Shown piece after piece: positions 44,637-54,004 of a stretch of DNA of 64,000 nucleotides. The notes under the pieces are model-generated. The model searched no databases. It was not told the DNA's origin and was given only the letters and a program-made list of their open reading frames with translations. The stretch spans positions 2,232,001 through 2,296,000 of the forward strand of contig NZ_CP086594.1 of NCBI RefSeq assembly GCF_020866845.1. The letters run 5' to 3'. The stretch's first letter is position 1; each line of letters begins with the position of its first letter. The DNA comes from Sphingomonas radiodurans (GTDB taxonomy: Bacteria > Pseudomonadota > Alphaproteobacteria > Sphingomonadales > Sphingomonadaceae). Position numbers and translations under genes: made by a program.

Positions 44637-47600
44637 ATGAGTACTGGCCATTCGAGCTGCGGCGTTGATGGTGTCATCATCACCAGCGACCTTGATCGTC
44701 GGCCCTCTCGGGCGTCCGATTTCGAGGCTGAAAATCGCGCGCTCGCTGCACTTGCTGAAACGATGAGCAGCAAACCGGACACTGTGCTTCAGCGGCTCGT
44801 TGATACGGCAATGGAGCTGACACGCTCCGATTCCGCCGGAATAAGTATGTTGGAGTCGGGCGGTGAACACGGAACATTCCGCTGGGTCGCCACGACTGGT
44901 GCTTGGGGTCCATATCGCGATGGCACGATGTCGCGGGAGGATAGCCCCTGCGGCGAGGTCATGGCGCGAGAAGCGGTACTGTTGGTAGACCATCCGGAGC
45001 GTGCCTTTCCGGCGCTTCTGCAAGCGCAGCCCGCTATCGGCGAAGGACTATTGGCCCCGTTCTGCATCAACGGCACGCCTGTTGGAACGATCTGGGTCAT
45101 CAAGCACCACCCAGAAGGGCGGTTCGAGAAGGAGGATGCCCGTCTTCTCAAGAGCGTTGCCCAGTTTGCCTCACTAGCGCACCAGACGGTCCTGGCGATC
45201 GGAGATGCGCGAGCCGGGAAGATGGAAAGCGATACTCGCCTTCGTGCGCTGGCGCGTGCGAGTTCGGATGTGTTCTACATCATGAACCCCGACATGAGCG
45301 AGTTGCGCGAACTGACGGGGGGCGACTTCATTGTCGACACGACCAGTCCCAGCCGGGCCTGGCTGCAGGACTATATTCCATCGGAAGATCATGCGCGCAC
45401 GGCCGCCGCCATTGCCGAGGCGATCCGCACCAAGAGCGATTTCGAGCTTGAGCATCGCGTATATCAAGCGGACGGTAACATCGGTTGGGCGCTGTCCCGC
45501 GCCGTGCCAATCCTTGGGTCCGACGACGAGATCGTGGAGTGGTTCGGTGCCGCCAGCGACATAACCGCGCGCAAATCCGTTGAAGCGGCGCTGCGCGAAG
45601 GCCAAGAGCGGCAGGCATTTCTGCTGCGCTTGAGCGATGCACTGCGGGCGGAGCCAACCGCCGAAGCCGTGACGGATCGCGCCCTTCACATGCTCTTTGA
45701 GCAGATGCGGCTCGATCGTTGCTACATCGGGATCTACCGGTTGGCGGAAGACATTGGTGAATTTCCGTACCAAGTGCACGACGAACGCTTGCCTTCGTTG
45801 CCAGCGCAGGTGCGTTTGTCCGATTTCCCTGAAGCTCTTAAGGCCGCTTTCAGTCGAACATTGGTGATCGACGACGCCGCGCAAATGGAGGACCTTTCGG
45901 ACAGCGACCGGGCCAGTTTTAGTGGTCTGGGATTGCGTGCCTTGATCGCTGCGACCGTGCGCAAAGGCGAGAACAACCCGCTTTGGGCGGTCGTAGCTGT
46001 CTCGACCCGCGCTAGAGACTGGACGCCGGGCGAGGTCTCCCTGGTTGAAGAATTTGCCGAACGCACCTGGGCAGCGGTGGAGCGCGCTGGCGCCGAGGCC
46101 GCGCTGCGCGAGAGTGAATCGCGATACCAATCCCTGTTCGCCGCGTCGCCGGTGCCATTCATGGTGCTTGCGCCAAATGCGCCGGATTTCACGATAACCG
46201 CCGCAAACGATGCGTATTTTGCCGCAACTCTGACGACACGTGACACCCTCATCGGTCGCAGGTTGTTTGATGTCTTTCCTGATGACTCTAGCCGTCCGGG
46301 CCAACTCGGGTCTGAGGCGCTCGCCCTTTCACTAGACCGCGTTCTGACAACGCGGAGGACCGACGTGATGGATCGCGTGCGCTACGATCTTGTCACCGCC
46401 GGCGGCTTCGAGCCACACTGGTGGGAGGCGATCAATGCGCCGATGCTCGATCAAAAAGGCGAGATCACCGCCATCATTCATCAGGTCACCCGGGTGACCG
46501 AGCAACACTATGACGAGGTCGCAGAGGTTAAGGAACAAGAGCGTCGGGCGTTTCTGCTGAGACTAAGCGACACGGTTCGACCACTCACCGATGTTTCCGC
46601 CATCGAACGAGCCGCCGTGAAATTGCTTGGCGAGGAATTGGGTGTAAGCCGCGTGCTTTACGCGACGGTGCATACCGACGACGCGAGTTGGAGCGTCCAG
46701 AATGATTATTCGGACGGCCTGCCGAGTTGCGCAGGAACCTACCCACTATCGGACTTCCAGCAGAAACGACTACCCGGTTGGCAAGCGGGACACATGTCGA
46801 GCGTGGCTGACAGCGAAGCCAATCCCTTGTTCGACGATATCGACCGGGCAGCTTATGCGTTGTTCGGCGCGCGCGCCGCGATTGGCGTGCCGATGGTCAG
46901 AGGCAATCGATTTGTCGCGCTGCTCGCGATCAATCATGCCGAGCCGCGTAAATGGACCGCGGGTGAACTGGAATTGGTGCGCGAAACTGCTGAACGGACG
47001 TGGAACTACCTGGAGCGGGTCCGCGCCGAAGTTGCGCTGCGTGAAAGCGAAGCACGGCTCGCTGCTGCGATCGAGAGCGTTCCCCTAGGACTGGCTGTGA
47101 TCGACATGTCCGGCTCGACTGTGGTTGCGAACCCAGAGTTCCAGCGATTCCTGCCAACCAATCTCATTCCTTCTCGCGATCCCGTACGCGGCGAACGCTG
47201 GCGCGGCTGGGATGCAGAAGGGCGCCCCCTAGAACGGACAGACTTTCCCGGGGCACGTGCTATGCGAGGCGAGCGCGTCGTTCCCGGTCAGGAGATGCTT
47301 TACACGGATGACAGCGGCCGGGACGTTTGGACCAGCGTCGCTACTGTGCCGATCCGCGATGGAGACGGGCAAGTGGTGGCGCAAGTCTGTGTCGTCAGTG
47401 ACATTGACGCACTTAGACGGAGCAGCGACGCGTTGCGGGAAAGCGAGGAGCGCTTTCGACAGTTCAGCGACGCCTCTACCAGCATCTTGTGGATCAGAGA
47501 CGCGGCGACTCTGCAAATGGAATTTGCAAGTCCTGCCTTCGAGGCGATCTATGGCATCCCTAGCCCAGATCGCGGCGGCGACCCCAGCCTCAGAAGCTGG

Positions 47601-48458
47601 GCACGGCTGATCGAGCCGGAAAGCCGCAAATCCGTATTCGAAAATTTTCGGCGTGTGCGTAGTGGTGAGCGAATTGAGATAGAGTTTCGAGTCCGACGCG
47701 CTTCCGATGGCGCGTTACGCTGGATCTACGATACCGACTTCCCGCTGCGAGACGCGGCCGGCAAGGTTCGCTGGGTCGCAGGGCTCGGTGCCGATATCAC
47801 CGACGCTAAGGAAAGTTCCGATCGCCAGCAGATCCTTGTTGCCGAGTTGCAGCATCGCACCCGCAACCTGATCGGCGTGATCAGATCCTTGTCGGAAAAG
47901 ACGTCACGGGCGAGCGTCGATCTGCCCGACTTTCGTGGGCGGTTCAGAACGCGGCTGGATGCGTTAGCGCGTGTTCAGGGTCTGCTTTCACGCCTCAACG
48001 ATCATGATCGCGTCACTTTCGACGAGTTGATCGACGCCGAACTCTCGGCGCTGCACGGCACCGCGGAGCGGGTGAGCGTCAGTGGCCAAAAAGGCATCCG
48101 ATTGCGCTCCTCAATGGTGCAGACTTTGGCAATGGCGGTGCACGAGCTGGCGACGAATGCGGTCAAATACGGAGCGCTTGGGCAATCGAGCGGGCATTTG
48201 ACGATCACCTGGGAATTGGACCAAACCAAACCTGATCAGCCGCTCCTTAACATCGATTGGCGCGAGAGCGGCGTCGCCATGCCATCAATGCAGACGCAAC
48301 GAGCCGGCGGACAAGGACGAGAGTTGATCGAACGCGCGTTACCTTACCAGCTCAGTGCCAAAACCAGCTACAAACTGGGGCCGGATGGCGTGCACTGCAC
48401 CATTTCGGTTCCGGCGGTCTCGACCAGTGCGAGCCCTTCGAATGACGAACATGCCTGA
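44637..48458 (+). CDS. Large multi-GAF/PAS HWE-type sensor histidine kinase
   Basis: About 1273 residues, soluble. By eye the order is GAF (about 25-195), PAS (200-320), GAF (330-490), PAS (500-630), GAF (640-800), PAS (810-940), PAS (945-1065), then the HWE-type box ELQHRTRNLIGVIRSLSEKT (about 1072). The ATPase domain carries AVHELATNAVKYGALGQSSG. Three GAF modules with four PAS modules imply integration of several signals. The ATG at 44637 is chosen over an upstream TTG. Its last bases overlap the next gene, a single-domain response regulator. Confidence 0.88.
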   Translation: MSTGHSSCGVDGVIITSDLDRRPSRASDFEAENRALAALAETMSSKPDTVLQRLVDTAMELTRSDSAGISMLESGGEHGTFRWVATTGAWGPYRDGTMSREDSPCGEVMAREAVLLVDHPERAFPALLQAQPAIGEGLLAPFCINGTPVGTIWVIKHHPEGRFEKEDARLLKSVAQFASLAHQTVLAIGDARAGKMESDTRLRALARASSDVFYIMNPDMSELRELTGGDFIVDTTSPSRAWLQDYIPSEDHARTAAAIAEAIRTKSDFELEHRVYQADGNIGWALSRAVPILGSDDEIVEWFGAASDITARKSVEAALREGQERQAFLLRLSDALRAEPTAEAVTDRALHMLFEQMRLDRCYIGIYRLAEDIGEFPYQVHDERLPSLPAQVRLSDFPEALKAAFSRTLVIDDAAQMEDLSDSDRASFSGLGLRALIAATVRKGENNPLWAVVAVSTRARDWTPGEVSLVEEFAERTWAAVERAGAEAALRESESRYQSLFAASPVPFMVLAPNAPDFTITAANDAYFAATLTTRDTLIGRRLFDVFPDDSSRPGQLGSEALALSLDRVLTTRRTDVMDRVRYDLVTAGGFEPHWWEAINAPMLDQKGEITAIIHQVTRVTEQHYDEVAEVKEQERRAFLLRLSDTVRPLTDVSAIERAAVKLLGEELGVSRVLYATVHTDDASWSVQNDYSDGLPSCAGTYPLSDFQQKRLPGWQAGHMSSVADSEANPLFDDIDRAAYALFGARAAIGVPMVRGNRFVALLAINHAEPRKWTAGELELVRETAERTWNYLERVRAEVALRESEARLAAAIESVPLGLAVIDMSGSTVVANPEFQRFLPTNLIPSRDPVRGERWRGWDAEGRPLERTDFPGARAMRGERVVPGQEMLYTDDSGRDVWTSVATVPIRDGDGQVVAQVCVVSDIDALRRSSDALRESEERFRQFSDASTSILWIRDAATLQMEFASPAFEAIYGIPSPDRGGDPSLRSWARLIEPESRKSVFENFRRVRSGERIEIEFRVRRASDGALRWIYDTDFPLRDAAGKVRWVAGLGADITDAKESSDRQQILVAELQHRTRNLIGVIRSLSEKTSRASVDLPDFRGRFRTRLDALARVQGLLSRLNDHDRVTFDELIDAELSALHGTAERVSVSGQKGIRLRSSMVQTLAMAVHELATNAVKYGALGQSSGHLTITWELDQTKPDQPLLNIDWRESGVAMPSMQTQRAGGQGRELIERALPYQLSAKTSYKLGPDGVHCTISVPAVSTSASPSNDEHA

Positions 48459-48822
48459 TCGCACCTTGCGTAACTGCCGCGTGCTTGTTGTCGAGGACGA
48501 ATACATGCTGGCAGACGAATTGACGATGGAATTGGGCGATGCTGGTGCGGTTGTTATCGGACCTGCCGGGACGCTTGAGGATGCTCTGGCGCTGATCGAA
48601 GCCGAGCCGAAAATCGATGGCGCAATCCTCGACGTCAACCTCCGTGGCGTTCTGGTGTTTCCGGCCGCCGACGTGTTGGCTGGTCGCAACGTCCCTATTA
48701 TTTTTACCACTGGCTACGACGCGGGGGTCTTCCCGATGAGATTTGACCACGTTCATCGATGCGAGAAGCCAATCAGCATCATGTGCGTGACAGAAGCGAT
48801 CGGACTTGTGATCCACGGCTGA
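48442..48822 (+). CDS. Single-domain response regulator 2
   Basis: About 126 residues: VLVVEDEYMLADEL (acidic pocket), ILDVNLRGVLVFP (phosphoacceptor Asp), IIFTTGYD (switch Thr) and HRCEKPIS (Lys). No output domain. It overlaps the large HWE kinase by 17 bases, so kinase and regulator are a coupled pair. This receiver class often accompanies HWE kinases in Alphaproteobacteria as a phosphate sink or relay. Confidence 0.88.
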   Translation: MTNMPDRTLRNCRVLVVEDEYMLADELTMELGDAGAVVIGPAGTLEDALALIEAEPKIDGAILDVNLRGVLVFPAADVLAGRNVPIIFTTGYDAGVFPMRFDHVHRCEKPISIMCVTEAIGLVIHG

Positions 48823-48873
48823 GCACAGGGTCGCAACAGTGCTTCAAGGTTGCGCGCCTGCGCAACGTTTACT

Positions 48874-49101
48874 TCAGCCGGCGTTTGCCCGTGCACGTCC
48901 GGCCTTACCGCGACGGCATGGCTCGGTGTTCTCGTAATCGGGCGCCTGAACACCTGCGACACGCACCTTGCGATCGTCGGCGCACCAGAGCGGGCCGTCG
49001 CCGTCGTGGACCTTAACGACTTGGCGAATGATCGAAGGCGATATTTCGGCAATCACACTTTTCCTCAAGGGTAATAGCATTCGCATGGCGCTTGGCAGCA
49101 T
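48874..49101 (-). pseudogene. SNase-like nuclease remnant
   Basis: A segment reading QVVKVHDGDGPLWCADDRKV then RVAGVQAPDYENTEPC recalls the start of a staphylococcal-nuclease-type domain (VxDGDxL...VRLxGIDAPE), as in the intact gene at 38206. It then runs into a premature stop, and no plausible continuation is seen in that frame. The rest of 48823-49398 has no gene. It is probably a decayed copy; the call is tentative. Confidence 0.4.
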
Positions 49102-49398
49102 CGCCGCCGCCAGCGGCTTTACGTGCGTCTTAGAATCCGAATTTTGCACAGCAGTGATCACGAGCTTGTCCTCGTTAGTAGGGGCGATACGTCGGAAGTC
49201 GTAACGCCGCGATCTTGCACGGCCTTTGGTTCGTGGTGCGCCGTGCGCTAGTGGGCAAGCGAGCGCACGGCACACCGAACCCTATCGGGCTCTTGGTGGG
49301 CTCTGAGCGGGTTCGCCGCCGTCCCCACCGCCGCGATCGATCCGCCCCAACGTGCGGCGTCTCCCGCGGTCCCCGCGCTTATCGGGTCCGGGTCCCCA

Positions 49399-50289
49399 TC
49401 ATGCCGCCTTCTGAAGTTCGGTGATTTTCTGAAACTCGCTCAACAGGTCGGCGTGATGCTGTGCGAGGTGCCGAACAACGCGAACATTCCCGAGCAATCG
49501 CTGTACGTATCCGACGGCCAAGACAAGATCGAGATGATCGGCGCCGTAGGATTGCTCGATCAGCTTGAAGTCTCGGTCCAGAGCCGCGGACTCTCGCTCC
49601 ATCAGCGATAGCTGTTCCTCAGTCAGGCCACGAACCGCTTTCGCACGTCCTTCAACGAGATCTTCCTCCGCGGTCCCTGCAACGATCGCTTTTGCATGAG
49701 AGGTGGAATAGCGGTTCAGTGCGATCATCATCTCGGCGGCCACGATCTGCCGCATAGGCTTAAGCCGCCGGAGTTCGACGAACGCACCCATCGGCAGATG
49801 CTTATCGCGCAGCAGGTCGGCGGCCTCGGGACAGATCCCAGCCAGCAGGTTCCGCTTCTTTCTGATATGTTCGATGTCGACATTGAGCGCTCGCGCAAGG
49901 CGCTGTTCCGATACGCCCTTCTTTACGGCATTCAGGATCATCTTGTGTTCTTGAATGATCGCAATCCGACTAACGCGGCGATTGTATGTGAATGCCTCGT
50001 CCTCGGTCGCGATCAGGCAAACGACCTCGGTTTCGCCCCGCTGGCGAAGTACCGCGATACGCAAATGCCCATCAAGAAGGTGGTAGCGATTTGGGTCAAC
50101 CGCGTCTCGCGCAACCACCGGCGGCTCAATGATGCCCACCTCTGCGATTGAGGCGGCAATCTGACCATACTTAACTGATTCAAGAACCTTAGGCGGCACT
50201 TCCCGCAAAGGGAGAATATCGCTGAGTGGTATACGGTAGGTCGATGCCTCAAACGCCAAACCGACCGGCGGTGTGTGTTTGGGTCTCAC
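49399..50289 (-). CDS. RepB-C-terminal-type ParB-like protein
   Basis: About 296 residues. The N-terminal ParB-like nuclease/CTPase-fold domain is visible (IPLSDILPLREVPPKV, NRYHLLDGHLRIAVLRQRGE). A helix-turn-helix follows (KGVSEQRLARALNVDIEHIR). The C-terminal region (ADHLDLVLAVGYVQRLLGN) resembles the plasmid RepB C-terminal domain. The GTG start overlaps the upstream ParB-like gene. It is the third gene of a recombinase-ParB-RepB cassette, where its role is not plasmid partition in any obvious way. Confidence 0.8.
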   Translation of the reverse strand: MRPKHTPPVGLAFEASTYRIPLSDILPLREVPPKVLESVKYGQIAASIAEVGIIEPPVVARDAVDPNRYHLLDGHLRIAVLRQRGETEVVCLIATEDEAFTYNRRVSRIAIIQEHKMILNAVKKGVSEQRLARALNVDIEHIRKKRNLLAGICPEAADLLRDKHLPMGAFVELRRLKPMRQIVAAEMMIALNRYSTSHAKAIVAGTAEEDLVEGRAKAVRGLTEEQLSLMERESAALDRDFKLIEQSYGADHLDLVLAVGYVQRLLGNVRVVRHLAQHHADLLSEFQKITELQKAA

Positions 50290-51179
50290 AATCTCGTACT
50301 CGCCAAAGGTTTAATTCGAGCGCCAAGGTTTTCGGGCATCGTCGAAAGGTCTTCGTCCTCCAACAGGGCGATAAATTGCTCGTCGCGTGACAGCCTGCGC
50401 AGCGCCTCGGTTATGAAGAGCAGGCGGCCCTTGGTTGCTTCCGTGCGTCGGATCAGTGCGCGCTTACGGTCAGTATCATCGCGATAAGCCTTCACGAGAG
50501 CGTCGGCTGACAATTGCTCGCGTGCTTTGCCTCCAGTCGCAGCAAGGCCCTTACCGCGTCTGCGTCGCACCTCGATCAGCTTCTTGGCAGCGAATAGCTT
50601 CCTGCCTTTGAGGAGGCCCTTTTCGTAGGCGTTCGAAAGTGCCGCTTGGATGTCGTGGTCTTCAGCCTCCGCGATTTCGACCGCGACACTCACCGGAATG
50701 ATTCCACTTTCGACCGAGCGCAGAAGGCGTTGCTCGCCCTTCTCGATCAAGCGCGCGACGCCATTCACATATTCCAGCGAGAGTCCGGTTTTGCGTGCAA
50801 TCTCCGTCGAGGCATAGCCACGCTCCTGCATCCCACGGATATCGTGCAGCAGATCGATCGCACGGTGTTGTCGGCGTGCACAATTTTCCACGAGGCTCGC
50901 GATCAAACAATCCTCGGCATCTGCGGTCACAACGAGCGCGGGCACCTCGCGCTGGCCAAGCGCTTTGTATGCTTCCAGGCGCCCCTGACCACACACCAGA
51001 TCGTAGAACGGGCCGCCGGCTTCCATCCTCCGGGTTACGGTGATCGGCTTCTTGAGGCCCAGCTGCGCGATGTTGTCGACGATCTCCTTGAACGTCTTCT
51101 TGTTCCGCACTCGCGGGTTCACGATCGTGATCCGGCCAACCGGTATCATCTCGACACGTTGGGAAGGCAGCGCAGGCAT
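50286..51179 (-). CDS. ParB/RepB/Spo0J-family protein
   Basis: About 297 residues. The N-terminal ParB core is clear: IPVGRITIVNPRVRNKKTF, LGLKKPITVT and FYDLVCGQGRLEAYKALGQ. ENCARRQHRAIDLLHDI and a helix-turn-helix (GYASTEIARKTGLSLEYVNGV) follow. It begins on the stop codon of the serine recombinase (1-base overlap) and ends overlapping the next ParB-like gene, so all three are translated together. It probably binds a specific DNA site; no nearby ParA gene is present. Confidence 0.85.
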   Translation of the reverse strand: MPALPSQRVEMIPVGRITIVNPRVRNKKTFKEIVDNIAQLGLKKPITVTRRMEAGGPFYDLVCGQGRLEAYKALGQREVPALVVTADAEDCLIASLVENCARRQHRAIDLLHDIRGMQERGYASTEIARKTGLSLEYVNGVARLIEKGEQRLLRSVESGIIPVSVAVEIAEAEDHDIQAALSNAYEKGLLKGRKLFAAKKLIEVRRRRGKGLAATGGKAREQLSADALVKAYRDDTDRKRALIRRTEATKGRLLFITEALRRLSRDEQFIALLEDEDLSTMPENLGARIKPLASTRL

Positions 51180-52753
51180 CAGGCAGCACTCCTCAAACTT
51201 ACACGAGCGGTCATTCGGTAGAACGCGTCGAGCGTGTCGAATCTGTAAGCATCGAACGACAGGCCGTTGTATTCGGCGAGCCGGATGACCGCGTTCTGCA
51301 TGTCCAGGCGTGGGAGCAAATAGAAGTCGTGAGGCTGGCTGTTCGAACTGTTCATCCTAACCGCGACCGTGATGTCAGGCTGCAGCGCTGTATCAAGGCG
51401 CAGCTTCCAACGCTGTGAGCCAGCGGCCGTCTCGACGCATCGTACGATGACGATCGACGCGGTGAACTCGTTATTGATCGTGAGAAGGTCGGTTTCCGTA
51501 TCCTGCTTGGCGCAGCCGCCGGCCGATGCAATGCCGTCGAGAACCGACCCAACAATACTCGGATGAAAGTCACGCAGCTTGCGATTGATTTCGAGGTAGC
51601 GGTAATCATGGTCGGGTGCGAAGCCAACGAGTGAGTAGGCTCGAAGCAGGCCACCAAAACGCGAACGAAAAGCGCTGCTTGACGGGTAACCTTCCATCTC
51701 ATCGATGATAAGGCCGGAAAGGAAACCTTGCCGTTCAAGGATGTGGGAGAGCAGTTCCAGCATTCGCTCATCGCTGAGTCGATCAGAACGCGTAGATATG
51801 ATTTGTTGGGCGCGCCTGAAATCGATGGGGTCGATGATCGCCTCGAAAACACCGTCCGCACGGACCCAATCTTCCGGAGCGTTCTGCACGTGAGCAGCTT
51901 TGAGCTTGAACGACGTGCGAGCCCAGACGTTGTTGCCAATATACTTCTCGTTGATCAGTATCTGGTGGACGGCACCTCGGCTCCAAGGCCGATCCAGACC
52001 GGTTGTCACACCTTGTCGGTTTAGCAGCTCGGCAATTTGGCGCTCGGACAGTGCCTCGTCGATAAATTTCCGATAGATATCACGGACGACATCGAGTTCG
52101 GCTGTCGGTCCAGGAACCAGAACGACCCGGTCGGTTGCGATGCTCTTGTGCTCTCCGCGATCCAGCAGCCCCTTAGATACTCCCGATTGATCGACCAGCA
52201 TACGCCGTAAGCCAAAGCCAGCGACGCCACCTTGCCGGTAGCCGAGCCGGATCAGATTGGATTGACCAGCGAAAACCTTGACTGACAACTCACGGCTGTA
52301 CTCGCCCGCCATAGCGCGCTTCACCGTTTTGATGATCGACGATCCGATGCTGCCGTCATTCTCGAATTGTTCGGCGCAATAGTGGACATGAACACCTGCG
52401 CGGCGGCACCTCAACTCGTACGATGCCGCCTCATCGGGATCCTGAAACCTTCCCCAGCGACTAACGTCATACACCAACAACGCATTGAAATCCGGGCGTC
52501 CGCTTTCAACGTCTCGTAGAAGCTGCTGCAGAGCAAGGCGACCGCCAATGTTCAGACCGCTCTTCCCCTCGTCGGCATAGGTCCGAACAATCTCGTAGCC
52601 ACGCTTTTCTGCGTATCGACGGATCGCCTCGGATTGGTTGTCGGTGGAGTATTTCTGATGCTCGGTGGACATCCGAACGTACTCCGCGGCCCTAACAAGC
52701 GGGGCGATGGGAGCGGCGTTAACACCGTCAGGATGCGTCCACTTTATTACCAT
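51179..52753 (-). CDS. Large serine recombinase
   Basis: About 524 residues. The N-terminal resolvase domain has AAEYVRMSTEHQKYSTDNQ with the catalytic Ser, and LLVYDVSRWGRFQDPDEA. A recombinase domain follows (GVAGFGLRRMLVDQSG... NRQGVTTGLDRPWSRGAVHQIL, NEKYIGNNVWAR). The C-terminal 200 residues lack the usual zinc ribbon and are unfamiliar. It may be a site-specific recombinase for mobile DNA. Its position about 1 kb inside the right attachment-like repeat is suggestive. An in-frame TTG lies at 52780. Confidence 0.88.
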   Translation of the reverse strand: MVIKWTHPDGVNAAPIAPLVRAAEYVRMSTEHQKYSTDNQSEAIRRYAEKRGYEIVRTYADEGKSGLNIGGRLALQQLLRDVESGRPDFNALLVYDVSRWGRFQDPDEAASYELRCRRAGVHVHYCAEQFENDGSIGSSIIKTVKRAMAGEYSRELSVKVFAGQSNLIRLGYRQGGVAGFGLRRMLVDQSGVSKGLLDRGEHKSIATDRVVLVPGPTAELDVVRDIYRKFIDEALSERQIAELLNRQGVTTGLDRPWSRGAVHQILINEKYIGNNVWARTSFKLKAAHVQNAPEDWVRADGVFEAIIDPIDFRRAQQIISTRSDRLSDERMLELLSHILERQGFLSGLIIDEMEGYPSSSAFRSRFGGLLRAYSLVGFAPDHDYRYLEINRKLRDFHPSIVGSVLDGIASAGGCAKQDTETDLLTINNEFTASIVIVRCVETAAGSQRWKLRLDTALQPDITVAVRMNSSNSQPHDFYLLPRLDMQNAVIRLAEYNGLSFDAYRFDTLDAFYRMTARVSLRSAA

Positions 52754-52823
52754 CGCCGGCCCCAAATGGCTCGGCGGCAAAAGCCGCTGCTAACAGGCCA
52801 CTTAAAGCAAAAGGCGAGGAACT

Positions 52824-53210
52824 ATGGTTCCTAAAAGCGGTACTCGAGTTCCCAAACTGCGGTTTGAGCTTTCGGATGTCGAGCTTGCGGCACTTATTGC
52901 CTCTGCCTTGCAGCACGAGCTAGGCGGCAGCCGACGGGCGTCGAAAACGATCATGGCGTGGACGCACGTTACGGATCACACGGCACGCGCTTGGCTGAAC
53001 GGTCGCAAGAGCCCAAGTAGCCTTCACCTGCTGGCGCTAGCTGCCCACTCGCGATCAGTAATGAACGTCGTGCTACGAGTGACCGGCAATCAGCGGGCTG
53101 AGATCGACCTTGATCTTAAGGCGCTCGAAGACGAGCTCGAAAATGCGCTAGCGGCGGTCCGAACGTTGCGAGCGGGGGAGGCAGCGGCATCCAACAATCC
53201 GCAGGTATAG
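52824..53210 (+). CDS. Small helix-turn-helix-like protein
   Basis: About 128 residues. The middle (MAWTHVTDHTARAWLNGRKSPSSLHLLALAAHS) reads like a lambda-repressor-type helix-turn-helix with the turn at HTARAWLNGRKSP. The C-terminus is an acidic coiled segment (DLDLKALEDELENALAAVRTL). It is divergent from the serine recombinase with 70 bases between and may regulate it. No closer family recognised. Confidence 0.6.
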   Translation: MVPKSGTRVPKLRFELSDVELAALIASALQHELGGSRRASKTIMAWTHVTDHTARAWLNGRKSPSSLHLLALAAHSRSVMNVVLRVTGNQRAEIDLDLKALEDELENALAAVRTLRAGEAAASNNPQV

Positions 53211-53378
53211 CGCAGGTCGAGTTTCCGGCTATTCCCAAGCCAAAGCGCTTTCGCTAGGAAGCACCCTACACGCCGCACCGGGCCAACCTGGGATGCGGCT
53301 GGGTCGGTTCGTAGCGGGGGACGTAGTGTCCACTTAAGTAACTGAAAAATAACGCAACTTGCGGGTGTGTCACTAGCC

Positions 53379-53577
53379 TTCGTAATGCGGGGGTCACAGG
53401 TTCGAGTCCTGTAAGCGGCACCACCTTCTTTATGGCGCTTCCACAAGGGAAGCGGCGGCGGCTGAAGCGAAGGGGCTTCGGCTTGGGAACCTACGTGGGT
53501 CCTCGCTGGGATGGCTTTCAGTAGGAACGCAGGGCCGCTGCTATGGCGGTGTGACCCTCGCATCAATCATGCGTGGA
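53379..53577 (+). repeat. Right attachment-type repeat (attR) and flank, copy 2
   Basis: Bases 53379-53436 are identical to 17130-17187: the tRNA-Thr 3' part from the anticodon loop, without a 5' half, plus CCACCTTCTTTATGGC. The following 140 bases resemble copy 1 with scattered mismatches. It marks the right boundary of the 36-kb island. The 168 bases before it (53211-53378) hold no gene. Confidence 0.88.
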
Positions 53578-53655
53578 CAACGGGGTGGGCACAGGCTTCG
53601 AACCGCCAACTGGCCGTAGCCGAACGGCGGCCCTCGCTCCCAAAGGGACGCCTAC

Positions 53656-53886
53656 TCAAAACGGTGCGCTGATCCAAAAGCCAAGAGCAATGAGCAACGC
53701 GAATACCAAAAATCCCGCAGCGCCTGCAGCTCGACGCCAGCCCGGCAGCGCCTGATCGAGAAACGTTGGCCGGAACTCTGGACCTGCCCCGCGCAGGAGT
53801 TCCTGGGTGGGCGTACAAAAGAGATAGCCGAACGTGAGCGCTATGGCGGCACCTGCGAGCATCATCGAGATTGCTAGTGCGCTCAT
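53656..53886 (-). CDS. Small two-helix membrane protein
   Basis: About 76 residues with hydrophobic segments at about 3-22 and 52-72 separated by a polar loop (TPTQELLRGAGPEFRPTFLDQ). No family recognised. It is the only plausible gene between the right attachment repeat and the nitrilase. Confidence 0.5.
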   Translation of the reverse strand: MSALAISMMLAGAAIALTFGYLFCTPTQELLRGAGPEFRPTFLDQALPGWRRAAGAAGFLVFALLIALGFWISAPF

Positions 53887-54004
53887 AATCTGCCGCCCGC
53901 CTCGATCACCGTTGCTGTTTGATCTAACGACATCCGCCGTTCCACGATCCCTTATCTGTCGTCATTCGGCGCTGGCGTTCCGTACGATCTCCTGTCCTCA
54001 ACGA

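Noticed and set aside
49399..51179. A plasmid partition locus
   Set aside because: Two ParB-like genes are present but no ParA gene or centromere-like repeats; they are coupled to a recombinase instead.
53090..53566. A 158-codon minus-strand frame including TRTCDPRITKAS
   Set aside because: It reads through the tRNA-derived repeat, a frequent false gene type.
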